A DNA stretch of 64,000 bases, from NCBI GenBank assembly GCA_035625725.1, contig DASPPB010000058.1, positions 1-64,000 on the forward strand, written 5' to 3'. The DNA comes from GJ-E10 sp035625725 (lineage in GTDB: Bacteria > Pseudomonadota > Gammaproteobacteria > Burkholderiales > Burkholderiaceae_F). How positions within the stretch are numbered: the first letter of the stretch is position 1; each line of letters begins with the position of its first letter. A program made the position numbers and the translations under genes. The notes beneath the pieces were generated by a model. It had not been told where the DNA came from. It ran no database searches and saw only the letters and a list, made by a program, of their open reading frames with translations. This document shows, piece by piece, positions 28,685-37,301 of the stretch.

Positions 28685-28755
28685 GGCCCGGAGCGCCAGC
28701 GGTCGAGTCCGACCGCCGACCGATGCGCGACGAACGACGCGTGGCGGTATATACT

Positions 28756-28935
28756 ATGCAGTTGTCAGGAATGGTGCGCCCGCTGGCATGAGTGTGGGTG
28801 AGTTCCCCGACGGCAGGGGTTTTCTCGGGCCGCCAGGGGAATGAGGGCGCCCGGCGTCATGGTCCGAGCCGTCGGAACCGGGGCGCCAGCCTGTTGATGG
28901 GGAAAAATGGGCTCGACGACGGCCCATTTTTTTTT
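28756..28935 (+). ncRNA. structured leader or small RNA between rluB and rimP
   Basis: A long rod-like hairpin can form from nested complementary segments: GCTGGC 28782-28787 with GCCAGC 28885-28890; GTTCC 28802-28806 plus GACGGC 28809-28814 with GCCGTCGGAAC 28868-28878 (a CC bulge is the only defect); and TCGGGCC 28825-28831 with GGTCCGA 28861-28867. It ends in a strong intrinsic terminator. A TATACT -10-like element is at 28750-28755, without a good -35. Its place upstream of rimP-nusA-infB suggests an attenuator of that operon, like the rimP leader class I recall from other proteobacteria. A free small RNA is the alternative. Confidence 0.6.
28903..28935 (+). terminator. intrinsic terminator before rimP
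   Basis: AAAAATGGGC (28903-28912) pairs with GCCCATTTTT (28922-28931) around a 9-nt loop and continues into a run of nine T residues (28927-28935). It lies 219 nt after rluB and 91 nt before rimP. It can terminate the structured RNA upstream or attenuate transcription into rimP-nusA-infB. Confidence 0.85.
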
Positions 28936-29025
28936 GCTTCGCAGGCCCGGTGCGCGCGTGCGCGAAGAATCGATCGGCGCGCGGCGTGAGCGACGGCGCG
29001 AAGAGCACGAGGCGCGCGGCGGCGA

Positions 29026-29673
29026 GTGAACGTGGCGCAAGAAAGAGTGCAGCAAAACGGCGCAACAGGCGCGGGCAAGCTAGGCGCCTCGTCGCTCACC
29101 GCGCTCGTCGAGCGCACGGTTGTCGGGCTGGGCTACGAGCTCGTGGGCTTGGAGCGGGCCGGTCGCGGGCTTTTGCGCGTGACGCTGGATGTGGGCGCGG
29201 GCGATGCGACGGACTCCGGCGCGGCCCCGGCGCGGCAGATTGGGGTTGATGACTGCGAGCGCGTCAGCCGGCAACTGACGCACCTTTTCGCGGTCGAAGG
29301 TATCGATTACGAGCGGTTGGAAGTGAGTTCGCCGGGAGTGGACCGGCCGCTGCGAGGGGCACGCGATTTTGCCCGCTTTGTCGGAGCGATGGCGCAGGTG
29401 CAGCTGTTTGCACCGGTCGATGGGCGGCGCCGATTGCGCGGAAGGCTGCTGGGGCTGACCGCCGACGAGGGCGTGCCGACACGCGTTCGCATGACGCTGG
29501 TGCCTGCGCCGCAGCCGCCGGCGCGCGGGGCGCGCAAGACTCGCGCACGCAAGCCCGAGGCGGGCGAGACGGTGGAGTTTGCGCTCTCCGACGTGGAGAA
29601 GGCGCGCTTGGTGCCGGAGTGGGAGTTTGATCGCGCTGCGATGCAACGGGCCGCACAATTGGGTTTGGAATGA
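29026..29673 (+). CDS. rimP: ribosome maturation factor RimP
   Basis: A 215-residue RimP, which binds the 30S subunit during maturation. Diagnostic motifs are LVERTVVGLGYELVGLE (near 27-43), VDDCERVSRQLTHLF and YERLEVSSPGVDRPL (about residues 97-111). It is longer than the usual 150-160 residues because of an N-terminal extension and an Ala/Pro/Arg-rich insert (near 165-185) before the final FALSDVEKARLVPEW. GTG 29026 is used; an internal start a few codons later is possible. First gene of the nusA-infB operon, 25 nt before nusA. Confidence 0.93.
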   Translation: MNVAQERVQQNGATGAGKLGASSLTALVERTVVGLGYELVGLERAGRGLLRVTLDVGAGDATDSGAAPARQIGVDDCERVSRQLTHLFAVEGIDYERLEVSSPGVDRPLRGARDFARFVGAMAQVQLFAPVDGRRRLRGRLLGLTADEGVPTRVRMTLVPAPQPPARGARKTRARKPEAGETVEFALSDVEKARLVPEWEFDRAAMQRAAQLGLE

Positions 29674-29698
29674 AGTCCGGGATGGGGTTCGAGGAGCT

Positions 29699-31177
29699 AT
29701 GAGTCGAGAAATCTTGCTGCTGGTTGACGCCTTGGCGCGCGAAAAGAGCGTGCCCAAGGAGATCGTCTTTGGCGCGCTCGAGTCGGCGCTTGCCTCTGCA
29801 ACCAAGCGCCTGTTTGCCGAAGAAGATGTCGAGATCCGCGTGGCGGTGGACCGTGAAAGCGGTGAATACGACGCCTTTCGTCGCTGGCACGTGGTGCCCG
29901 ACGAAGCCGGACTGCAGGAGCCGGGCCACCAGATCATTTTGTCGGACGCGCGCGATCAGATTCCGGATATCGAGGTCGACGAATACATCGAAGAGCAGCT
30001 GCCGCGACAGGACCTGGGCCGGCGCTTTGCGCAAGATACCAAGCAGGTTATCTTGCAAAAGATCCGCGACGCGGAGCGCGAACAACTTTTATCGGAGTTC
30101 CTTGCGCGCAATGACGCCATCGTCAACGGCACTGTCAAGCGCATGGACAAAGGCGACGTGGTCCTGGAGATCGGCAAGATTGAAGCGCGGCTGCCGCGTT
30201 CGGAGATGATCCCGAAAGAAAACCTCCGTATCGGGGACCGCGTGCGCGCCTATGTCGCGAAAGTCGATCGCACCTTGCGCGGCCCGCAGGTGATCGTGTC
30301 GCGCACGGCGCCCGAGTTCCTGATGAAGCTCTTCGAGCTGGAAGTGCCCGAAATCGAGCAGGGGTTGCTGCAGATCAAGTCGGCCGCACGCGATCCGGGC
30401 GTCCGCGCCAAGATTGCGGTCTGGACCAACGATCGTCGCATCGATCCGATCGGCACCTGTGTCGGTATGCGCGGCTCGCGTGTGCAGGCCGTGACCAACG
30501 AGCTGGGCGGTGAGCGCGTGGATATCGTGCTTTGGTCGGACGATCCGGCCCAGTTCGTGATCGGGGCGCTCGCCCCGGCCAATGTATCCTCGATTGTGGT
30601 CGATGAGGACAAGCATGCGATGGATGTCGTGGTCGATGAAGACAACCTGGCCATCGCCATCGGCCGCAGCGGGCAGAACGTCCGGCTGGCTTCGGAGCTC
30701 ACTGGCTGGCAGATCAACATCATGACGGCCGAGGAGTCGGCCCAGAAACAGCAGCAGGAGCGCGAAGCGATTCGCAACGCCTTCATGCAAAGTTTGGACG
30801 TGGATCAGGAAGTTGCCGACATCCTGATCGGCGAAGGCTTCTCGAGCGTCGAGGAGATCGCCTACGTGCCCGTCAACGAGCTGCTGGAGATCTCCGCCTT
30901 CGACGCCGACACGGTGGAGGAACTGCGTACCCGGGCCCGTAACGTGGTTCTGACCGAGGCGATCAAGCGCGAGGAGACTTTGGACCGCGCGGACAAGTCC
31001 TTGCTTGATCTCGAGGGCATGGACACCGAGCTCGCAATCAAGCTTGCCTCCGGCGGGGTGCGCACCCGCGACGAACTCGGTGATCTGGGGCTTGACGAGC
31101 TCGTTGAAATGACGGGCATCGAAGCGCCACGTGCCGGTGCTCTAATCTTGGCGGCGCGGGCGCACTGGTTTTCATAA
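29699..31177 (+). CDS. nusA: transcription termination/antitermination factor NusA
   Basis: A 492-residue NusA with the full proteobacterial layout. The N-terminal RNA-polymerase-binding domain (MSREILLLVDALAREKSVPK) is followed by S1 (near 135-200, VNGTVKRMDKGDVVLEIG), KH1 (about 230-280, IGTCVGMRGSRVQAVTNEL), KH2 (about 300-345, NLAIAIGRSGQNVRLASEL), and two C-terminal acidic repeats (about 360-490, SSVEEIAYVPVNELLEI and LGLDELVEMTGI). ATG 29699 follows GAGGAG. Located between rimP and infB as usual. Confidence 0.97.
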   Translation: MSREILLLVDALAREKSVPKEIVFGALESALASATKRLFAEEDVEIRVAVDRESGEYDAFRRWHVVPDEAGLQEPGHQIILSDARDQIPDIEVDEYIEEQLPRQDLGRRFAQDTKQVILQKIRDAEREQLLSEFLARNDAIVNGTVKRMDKGDVVLEIGKIEARLPRSEMIPKENLRIGDRVRAYVAKVDRTLRGPQVIVSRTAPEFLMKLFELEVPEIEQGLLQIKSAARDPGVRAKIAVWTNDRRIDPIGTCVGMRGSRVQAVTNELGGERVDIVLWSDDPAQFVIGALAPANVSSIVVDEDKHAMDVVVDEDNLAIAIGRSGQNVRLASELTGWQINIMTAEESAQKQQQEREAIRNAFMQSLDVDQEVADILIGEGFSSVEEIAYVPVNELLEISAFDADTVEELRTRARNVVLTEAIKREETLDRADKSLLDLEGMDTELAIKLASGGVRTRDELGDLGLDELVEMTGIEAPRAGALILAARAHWFS

Positions 31178-31218
31178 GGCGCACGCACCGGTTCGAACGA
31201 AAGAGGAAACCAAACAGC

Positions 31219-33963
31219 ATGGCCAGCAATACTGTCGCGCAATTTGCCTCCGAGCTCAAGCTCACGCCACCCGTGCTGCTCGAGCAGCTGCGCGCGGCCG
31301 GCGTGGGCAAACACGCCGAGACCGACGAACTGTCGGAGGACGACAAGGCCAAACTCCTGGAAGCCTTGCGCAAGGCGCATGGCGGCCAAGAGATTGAAAA
31401 GCGCAAGATCACCTTGACGCGGCGCTCGACCTCGGCCATCAAACAGGCCGACGCGACGGGCAAGGCGCGCACGATCCAGGTCGAAGTCCGCAAAAAGCGG
31501 GTGTTTGTCAAGCGCGACGCCGAGGCCGAAGCCGAGACCGTCCTGACTCCGCCCAGTCCCGTCATCGACGAAGCGGAGATGGCACGCCGCGAGGAAGAGG
31601 CGCGCCGGCAGGCGGAATTCGTCGCGCGCCAAGTCAGCGAGGCGCGCGAGCGCACGGAGCGCGCGCAGCGCGAACTCGATGAGTTGCACCGACGCGAGCG
31701 CGAGGCCCAAGAAGCCTCGGCGGGGCGCGACGCCGCGGCCGCGGCCCAGGCGCAACAGGAGCGCGCGCAGTCCGAGATGGCGGCAGCCCTGCAGGCGAAG
31801 GCCTCGGCGGCAGTGGCCGAGCAGGCACAAATCGCGCACGCGGCGCAGGAGCGGGCGCGCCGTGCGGTCGACGCGGAGGTCGCCGCCATCAAAAGCATGA
31901 TGTCGGCGCCCAAGAAGGTGATCAAGGCGCCCGCCGCGGAAGGTACGCTGCACAAGCCGGCCACCGCCAAGCCCGAGGCGCGAGTCGCGGAGGAGCGCAA
32001 GGAAGAGAAAAAACCCGGGGCCAAAGAGGTCAAGTCGGCCAAGCTCGCCTCGAGCTGGTCGGAGGACGCCGCCAAGCGCCGGCAGATCAAGACCCGCGGC
32101 GACGCCTCCACCGGTGCGGGCACCTGGCGCGCGCCCAAGGGACATCGGCGTCAAGAGGAGCGCGAAAAAGTCGCCTCCTTCACGGCGGCGCCCGAGCCGG
32201 TCGTGCGCGACGTTTCGGTGCCGGAGACGATCACCGTGGCCGAACTGGCGCACAAGATGTCGGTGAAGGCATCCGAGGTGATCAAGGTCCTCATGAAGCT
32301 CGGACAGATGGTCACGATCAATCAGGTGCTGGATCAAGAAACGGCCATGATCGTGGTCGAAGAGATGGGCCACAAGGCGTTTGCCGCCAAGCTCGACGAC
32401 CCGGAGGCCTTGCTCGCGGTGCGCGAGGAATCTACCGCCGAGGCCGAGCTGCTTCCGCGGCCCCCGGTCGTGACGGTGATGGGTCACGTCGACCATGGCA
32501 AGACGTCGCTGCTTGACTATATTCGGCGCACCAAGGTGGCCGCGGGTGAAGCGGGCGGGATCACGCAGCACATTGGCGCTTATCACGTCGAGACGCCTCG
32601 CGGAGTCATCACGTTTCTCGATACGCCGGGACACGAGGCCTTTACGGCGATGCGCGCGCGAGGCGCGAAGGCCACCGACTTGGTCATCTTGGTGGTGGCG
32701 GCCGATGACGGAGTAATGCCCCAGACGATTGAAGCCATCGCACACGCCAAGGCCGCATCGGTGCCCATCGTGGTAGCGATCAACAAAATCGACAAGCCCG
32801 AGGCCAACTTGGAGCGCGTCAAGCAGGAACTCGTGGCGCAGCAGGTGGTTCCGGAGGAGTACGGCGGCGATTCGCCGTTCGTCCCGGTTTCGGCCAAGAC
32901 CGGCAAGGGTGTTGACGAGTTGCTCGAGCAAGTCTTGCTGCAGGCCGAGGTGCTCGAGCTCAAATGTCCCAAGGACGCGCCGGCCAAGGGTTTGATCATC
33001 GAGTCGCAGCTCGACAAGGGCCGCGGCCCGGTGGCCACCGTGCTGGTGCAGTCAGGAACGCTGCGGCGCGGCGACGTCGTGCTCGCCGGCAGCTGCTTTG
33101 GGCGCGTGCGCGCGATGCTCGACGAATCGGGCAAGGCGATCTCCGCCGCGGGACCGTCGATACCGGTAGAAATCCAGGGTCTGTCCGACGTTCCGGCAGC
33201 CGGCGACGAGATGATCGTGCTGGGCGACGAGCGCAAGGCTCGCGAGATCGCGCTGTTTCGCCAGGGCAAGTTCCGCGACACGAAGCTCGCCCGCCAGCAG
33301 GCGGCCAAACTCGAAAACATTTTCGAGAACATGGGCCAGGATGGAGGCGCGAAGGTCCTTGCGCTCATCATCAAAGCCGACGTGCAGGGCTCGCAGGAGG
33401 CGCTGGTGCATGCGCTCACCAAGCTTTCGACGGCGGAAGTCAAGGTGCAGATCGTGCACGCCCAGGTCGGTGGTATTTCGGAGAGCGATGTCAACCTGGC
33501 CGTTGCTTCCAAGGCCGTCATCATCGGCTTTAACGTGCGCGCCGAGCAGTCGGCGCGCAAGCTCGCGGAGAACAACGGCGTCGACATTCGCTACTACAAC
33601 ATCATTTACGACGCGGTCGACCAGGTGAAGGCGGCGCTCACGGGCATGCTCGCACCGGAGCAACGCGAACAGATTCTGGGTCTGGTCGAGATCCGCCAGG
33701 TGTTTCGCGTCTCCAAAGTGGGCACGATCGCTGGCTGCATGGTGCTCGACGGACTGGTCAAGCGCGCGGCGCATGCGCGACTGCTGCGCGACAACGTGGT
33801 GATTTGGAGCGGCGAGATCGACTCGCTCAAGCGCTTCAAGGACGACGTGCGCGAGGTCAAGGCCGGCTTCGAATGCGGCTTGTCGCTCAAGGGTTACGAT
33901 GACATCAAGGAAGGCGACCAGCTGGAGATCTTCGAGGTCCAGGAGGTTGCGCGGACGCTGTAA
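31219..33963 (+). CDS. infB: translation initiation factor IF-2
   Basis: A 914-residue IF-2, the GTPase that brings initiator tRNA to the 30S subunit. N-terminal IF2N domain (VAQFASELKLTPPVLLEQLR), then a long Arg/Glu/Ala-rich helical linker (about 90-300), a second IF2N domain (ITVAELAHKMSVKASEVIKV), and the G domain with G1 GHVDHGKT at 422-429, G3 DTPGH and G4 NKID. Domains II to IV follow, ending in the fMet-tRNA-binding C-terminus (FECGLSLKGYDDIKEGDQLE). ATG 31219 is preceded by GAAAGAGGA. Length is normal for betaproteobacteria. Confidence 0.98.
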   Translation: MASNTVAQFASELKLTPPVLLEQLRAAGVGKHAETDELSEDDKAKLLEALRKAHGGQEIEKRKITLTRRSTSAIKQADATGKARTIQVEVRKKRVFVKRDAEAEAETVLTPPSPVIDEAEMARREEEARRQAEFVARQVSEARERTERAQRELDELHRREREAQEASAGRDAAAAAQAQQERAQSEMAAALQAKASAAVAEQAQIAHAAQERARRAVDAEVAAIKSMMSAPKKVIKAPAAEGTLHKPATAKPEARVAEERKEEKKPGAKEVKSAKLASSWSEDAAKRRQIKTRGDASTGAGTWRAPKGHRRQEEREKVASFTAAPEPVVRDVSVPETITVAELAHKMSVKASEVIKVLMKLGQMVTINQVLDQETAMIVVEEMGHKAFAAKLDDPEALLAVREESTAEAELLPRPPVVTVMGHVDHGKTSLLDYIRRTKVAAGEAGGITQHIGAYHVETPRGVITFLDTPGHEAFTAMRARGAKATDLVILVVAADDGVMPQTIEAIAHAKAASVPIVVAINKIDKPEANLERVKQELVAQQVVPEEYGGDSPFVPVSAKTGKGVDELLEQVLLQAEVLELKCPKDAPAKGLIIESQLDKGRGPVATVLVQSGTLRRGDVVLAGSCFGRVRAMLDESGKAISAAGPSIPVEIQGLSDVPAAGDEMIVLGDERKAREIALFRQGKFRDTKLARQQAAKLENIFENMGQDGGAKVLALIIKADVQGSQEALVHALTKLSTAEVKVQIVHAQVGGISESDVNLAVASKAVIIGFNVRAEQSARKLAENNGVDIRYYNIIYDAVDQVKAALTGMLAPEQREQILGLVEIRQVFRVSKVGTIAGCMVLDGLVKRAAHARLLRDNVVIWSGEIDSLKRFKDDVREVKAGFECGLSLKGYDDIKEGDQLEIFEVQEVARTL

Positions 33964-34034
33964 TGCAAGCAGGCCGCGGGCGCTTGGGTGCGCGCCGCGG
34001 TCGACTGCAACCTCCGGGCCAGCCTCTCACACAT

Positions 34035-34439
34035 ATGGTTCGAGCTGCCAAAATGTCCAATCGGGCGCAGCGCGTCTGCGACCAGATCCAGCGCGATCTG
34101 GCCGAACTCATTGCGCGCGAGGTGCGCGATCCGCGCGTGGGGATGGTTACGCTGAGCGGGGTCGAGCTGACACCGGATTATGCGCACGCCAAAGTGTTCT
34201 TCACGGTGATCGGCTCGGAGCCCTCCGAGGCCGCCGCCGGACTCAACGCCGCGGCGGGACATCTGCACAATCTGCTGTTTAAGCGGCTCCGCATCCATAC
34301 CGTGCCGCGGTTGACGTTCCTGCACGACACGTCGCTGGAGCGCGGTTTCGAAATCGACGGTCTCATTCGCCAGGCGCTGCAGGGCGCGGGTGCTGAAGCA
34401 GCGCCCGACGTGGCCGCCTCGAAGCCCGGACGCGAATAG
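34035..34439 (+). CDS. rbfA: 30S ribosome-binding factor RbfA
   Basis: A 134-residue RbfA, a KH-like cold-shock and 16S-maturation factor. Motifs: QIQRDLAELIAREVRDPRVG, VELTPDYAHAKVFFTV, GHLHNLLFKRLRIHTVPRL and HDTSLERG. The frame is open from an ATG overlapping the infB stop (33963), but ATG 34035 (MVRAAKMSNRAQRVCDQIQ) puts the conserved part at the usual distance from the N-terminus; the 24 extra residues would be Arg/Gly-rich and unlike the family. ATG 34053 is a third possibility. Confidence 0.92.
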   Translation: MVRAAKMSNRAQRVCDQIQRDLAELIAREVRDPRVGMVTLSGVELTPDYAHAKVFFTVIGSEPSEAAAGLNAAAGHLHNLLFKRLRIHTVPRLTFLHDTSLERGFEIDGLIRQALQGAGAEAAPDVAASKPGRE

Positions 34440-34460
34440 GACACTAACCAAGGACACCGG

Positions 34461-35423
34461 ATGCGGCGCGCGGCGGCCGACCTCGTAGACGGCGTGCTGG
34501 CGCTAGACAAGCCGGTAGGCGTGTCTTCCAACCTGGCTTTGCAAAAGGCGCGCCGGCTGCTGCAGGCGCGCAAGGCGGGTCACACCGGCACGCTCGATCC
34601 CATGGCCAGCGGCCTGCTGCCCCTTGCCTTCGGCGAAGCTACGAAGTTCTGCGTCGATCTGCTCGAAGCCGAAAAGCAATACGAGGCCCGGCTCGAACTA
34701 GGCGTCACAACCCGCACGGGGGACACGGAGGGCGAGGTCGTTGACCGGCGCCCGGTGAACGTGAGCCGGGCGCAGCTCGAGGAGGTGCTCGCGCGCTTCG
34801 TCGGCAAGGGGCAGCAGGTGCCCCCGATGCATTCGGCGCTCAAGCGCGACGGCCGGCCGCTCTACGAGCTCGCGCGTCTCGGGCAGGAGGTCGCTCGTGC
34901 CCCGCGGCCCATCGAAATTCGGTGCATCGAACTGAGCATGTGGGACGAGCGCCAACCCCGGCTCGAGATCGTGTGCAGCAAGGGCACCTACGTGCGGGTG
35001 CTGGTGCAAGACATCGGCGAGGTCCTGGGGTGCGGCGCGCATCTCGTTGGCTTGCGCCGCACGCGGGTCGGTCCCCTGGGACTGGCGCAGGCCGTGACGC
35101 TCGAGCAGCTCGAGGCGCAATGCCTGCAAGAGCGGCGCGCGCGCCTGCTGCCAGTAGACACGCTGCTTGCGACGCTGCCGCACGTTTCGCTCGACGCAGA
35201 CGAGGCGGCGCGCTTGGCGCACGGCCAGGCCGTCAGGCTGCCGGGCTCGGTCGTTGAAGATGCGCCGCGGCTGCGCGTATACGACGGCTGCGCGCGGCTG
35301 CTCGGTGTCGCGAGTTGCCGCGACGGGTGGCTGCGGGCTGCGCGCCTGGTGGCCGCCGAGGGTGCGTTGCGCCCCGCGCCGCGCGACAGAATGCAGCAGA
35401 ACGGAATCGAGGGTCGGACGTGA
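34461..35423 (+). CDS. truB: tRNA pseudouridine-55 synthase TruB
   Basis: A 320-residue TruB that makes pseudouridine 55 in the T-loop of tRNAs. The catalytic Asp46 is in the signature GHTGTLDPMASGLLPL. Other conserved parts are DKPVGVSSN near the N-terminus, the thumb region around QQVPPMHSALKRDGRPLYEL, and CSKGTYVRVLVQDIGEVLG. A C-terminal PUA-like part follows. ATG 34461 is preceded by AAGGA. Its stop overlaps the GTG of typA (GTGA), so the two genes are coupled. Confidence 0.97.
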   Translation: MRRAAADLVDGVLALDKPVGVSSNLALQKARRLLQARKAGHTGTLDPMASGLLPLAFGEATKFCVDLLEAEKQYEARLELGVTTRTGDTEGEVVDRRPVNVSRAQLEEVLARFVGKGQQVPPMHSALKRDGRPLYELARLGQEVARAPRPIEIRCIELSMWDERQPRLEIVCSKGTYVRVLVQDIGEVLGCGAHLVGLRRTRVGPLGLAQAVTLEQLEAQCLQERRARLLPVDTLLATLPHVSLDADEAARLAHGQAVRLPGSVVEDAPRLRVYDGCARLLGVASCRDGWLRAARLVAAEGALRPAPRDRMQQNGIEGRT

Positions 35424-37261
35424 CATCCAGAGCTTTACGCAATATCGCCATCATCGCCCACGTCGACCACGGCAAAACGACACTGGTCGACAAACTGCTG
35501 GTGCAGTCGGGAACGTTTCGCGAAAACCAGCAGGTGGCCGAGCGCGTTATGGACAGCAACGACCTGGAACGCGAACGCGGCATCACGATCCTCGCGAAGA
35601 ACTGCGCGGTCGAGTATCGGGGCACGCATATCAATATTGTCGATACGCCGGGCCATGCGGACTTCGGAGGCGAGGTCGAACGGGTGCTGTCGATGGTCGA
35701 CGGCGTGCTGCTGCTCGTCGACGCGGTAGAGGGGCCGATGCCGCAGACGCGCTTCGTGACGCGCAAGGCGCTGGCGCTGGGTCTCAAACCCATCGTTGTG
35801 GTCAACAAGATCGACCGTCCCGGGGCGCGTCCCGAATACGTCGTGAACGCGACGTTCGATTTGTTTGACAAACTTGGGGCTAGCGAGGAGCAGCTCGACT
35901 TTCCGGTCTTGTATGCCTCGGCGCTCAACGGTTACGCGATAACGGCGCTCGAGCAGCTCGACGGTGTCTTGGAGCGCAACGAGGGAATGCGGCCGTTGTT
36001 CGAGGCGATCTTGCAGCACGTTCCAGTGCGCGATGAAGATCCCGAGGGTGCGCTGCAGTTGCAGATTTGCTCGCTGGATTATTCGAGCTACGTCGGCAAG
36101 ATCGGCATCGGGCGGATTCGGCGCGGCCGAATTCGGGCCGGTCAGGACGTCGTTGTGCTCGACGGGCCCGGCAGCACCCCCACTCGCGGGCGGATCAATC
36201 AAGTGCTCCAGTTCAAGGGGCTCGAGCGACAGGTCGTGGCCGAAGCGACCGCCGGAGACATCGTGCTCGTCAACGGTATCGAGGCGCTGAACATCGGTTC
36301 GACGATCTGCGCTGCCGACGTGCCCGACGCGCTGCCGTTGCTTCGCATCGACGAGCCCACACTGGTGATGAATTTTTGCGTCAACACGAGCCCGCTTGCC
36401 GGTCGCGAGGGCAAGTTCGTCACCAGCCGCCAGTTGCGCGAGCGCCTGGAGCGCGAGCTCAAGTCCAACGTCGCGTTGCGCATGCGCGAGACCGATGACG
36501 AGACCGTCTTTGAGGTCTCCGGGCGCGGCGAGCTGCACCTGACGATCCTGATCGAGAACATGCGGCGCGAGGGCTACGAGCTGGCCGTCTCGCGCCCCCG
36601 GGTCGTCTACCGCGAAATCGATGGACAGCGCTGCGAGCCCTTCGAGATGCTGACCGTCGACGTGGAGGAACAATACCAAGGCGCTGTCATGGAGGAACTG
36701 GGCCGGCGTCGTGGCGACTTGACCGACATGCAGCCCGACGGGCGCGGGCGGGTGCGACTCGAATACCGCATCGCGGCGCGCGGACTCATCGGCTTTCAGG
36801 GCGAATTCCTGACCATGACGCGCGGCACGGGCCTGATGAGCCACGTCTTTGACGACTACGGAGCCGTGCGCACGCACGATCTGGGCGAACGGCGCAACGG
36901 CGTGCTGATTTCGCAAGACGACGGCGAAGCGGTCGCCTACGCGTTGTGGAAGCTCCAGGAGCGCGGCAGGATGTTCGTGGAGCCGGGCGAGAAGCTCTAC
37001 GAAGGCATGATCATCGGTATCCACTCGCGCGAAAACGATCTGGTCGTGAATCCGATCCGCGAAAAGAAACTCACGAACGTGCGCGCGGCCGGCAAGGACG
37101 AGCACATCGATCTGACGCCGCCCATCCGACTGACGCTCGAGTACGCCGTTGAGTTCATCGCCGATGATGAACTCGTGGAAGTCACGCCTTCGACGATCCG
37201 GCTGCGCAAGCGCTTTTTGAAGGAAAACGACCGCAAGCGCGCGCAGCGCGAGGCCGCCTAG
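35420..37261 (+). CDS. typA: ribosome-associated GTPase BipA/TypA
   Basis: A 613-residue translational GTPase. G1 AHVDHGKT at 13-20 (IAIIAHVDHGKTTLVDKLL), G2 RGITI, G3 DTPGHADFGGEVERVLSMVD, G4 NKID, with EF-G-like domains II, III and V and the BipA-specific C-terminus. It aids 50S assembly and stress adaptation. GTG 35420 is selected because it overlaps the truB stop and lies just before the conserved first strand; the frame is open earlier inside truB. Length matches the family (about 605-615). Confidence 0.97.
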   Translation: MTSRALRNIAIIAHVDHGKTTLVDKLLVQSGTFRENQQVAERVMDSNDLERERGITILAKNCAVEYRGTHINIVDTPGHADFGGEVERVLSMVDGVLLLVDAVEGPMPQTRFVTRKALALGLKPIVVVNKIDRPGARPEYVVNATFDLFDKLGASEEQLDFPVLYASALNGYAITALEQLDGVLERNEGMRPLFEAILQHVPVRDEDPEGALQLQICSLDYSSYVGKIGIGRIRRGRIRAGQDVVVLDGPGSTPTRGRINQVLQFKGLERQVVAEATAGDIVLVNGIEALNIGSTICAADVPDALPLLRIDEPTLVMNFCVNTSPLAGREGKFVTSRQLRERLERELKSNVALRMRETDDETVFEVSGRGELHLTILIENMRREGYELAVSRPRVVYREIDGQRCEPFEMLTVDVEEQYQGAVMEELGRRRGDLTDMQPDGRGRVRLEYRIAARGLIGFQGEFLTMTRGTGLMSHVFDDYGAVRTHDLGERRNGVLISQDDGEAVAYALWKLQERGRMFVEPGEKLYEGMIIGIHSRENDLVVNPIREKKLTNVRAAGKDEHIDLTPPIRLTLEYAVEFIADDELVEVTPSTIRLRKRFLKENDRKRAQREAA

Positions 37262-37301
37262 CGCCGCTGGGGCCGGCGGCAACAAGCAAGGTACGGGGCC
37301 G

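Noticed and set aside
28756..28935. 6S RNA (ssrS) as an identity for the rod-like RNA.
   Set aside because: There is no typical central open bubble flanked by the conserved 6S segments, and an intrinsic terminator follows directly, so a leader or attenuator is preferred.
30862..32931. Long minus-strand open frame antisense to nusA and infB.
   Set aside because: It crosses two conserved genes on the other strand, is low-complexity (R, L, G, H-rich) and has no domain.
35435..37285. Long minus-strand open frame antisense to typA.
   Set aside because: TypA is unmistakable in the plus strand; the antisense frame is a shadow.
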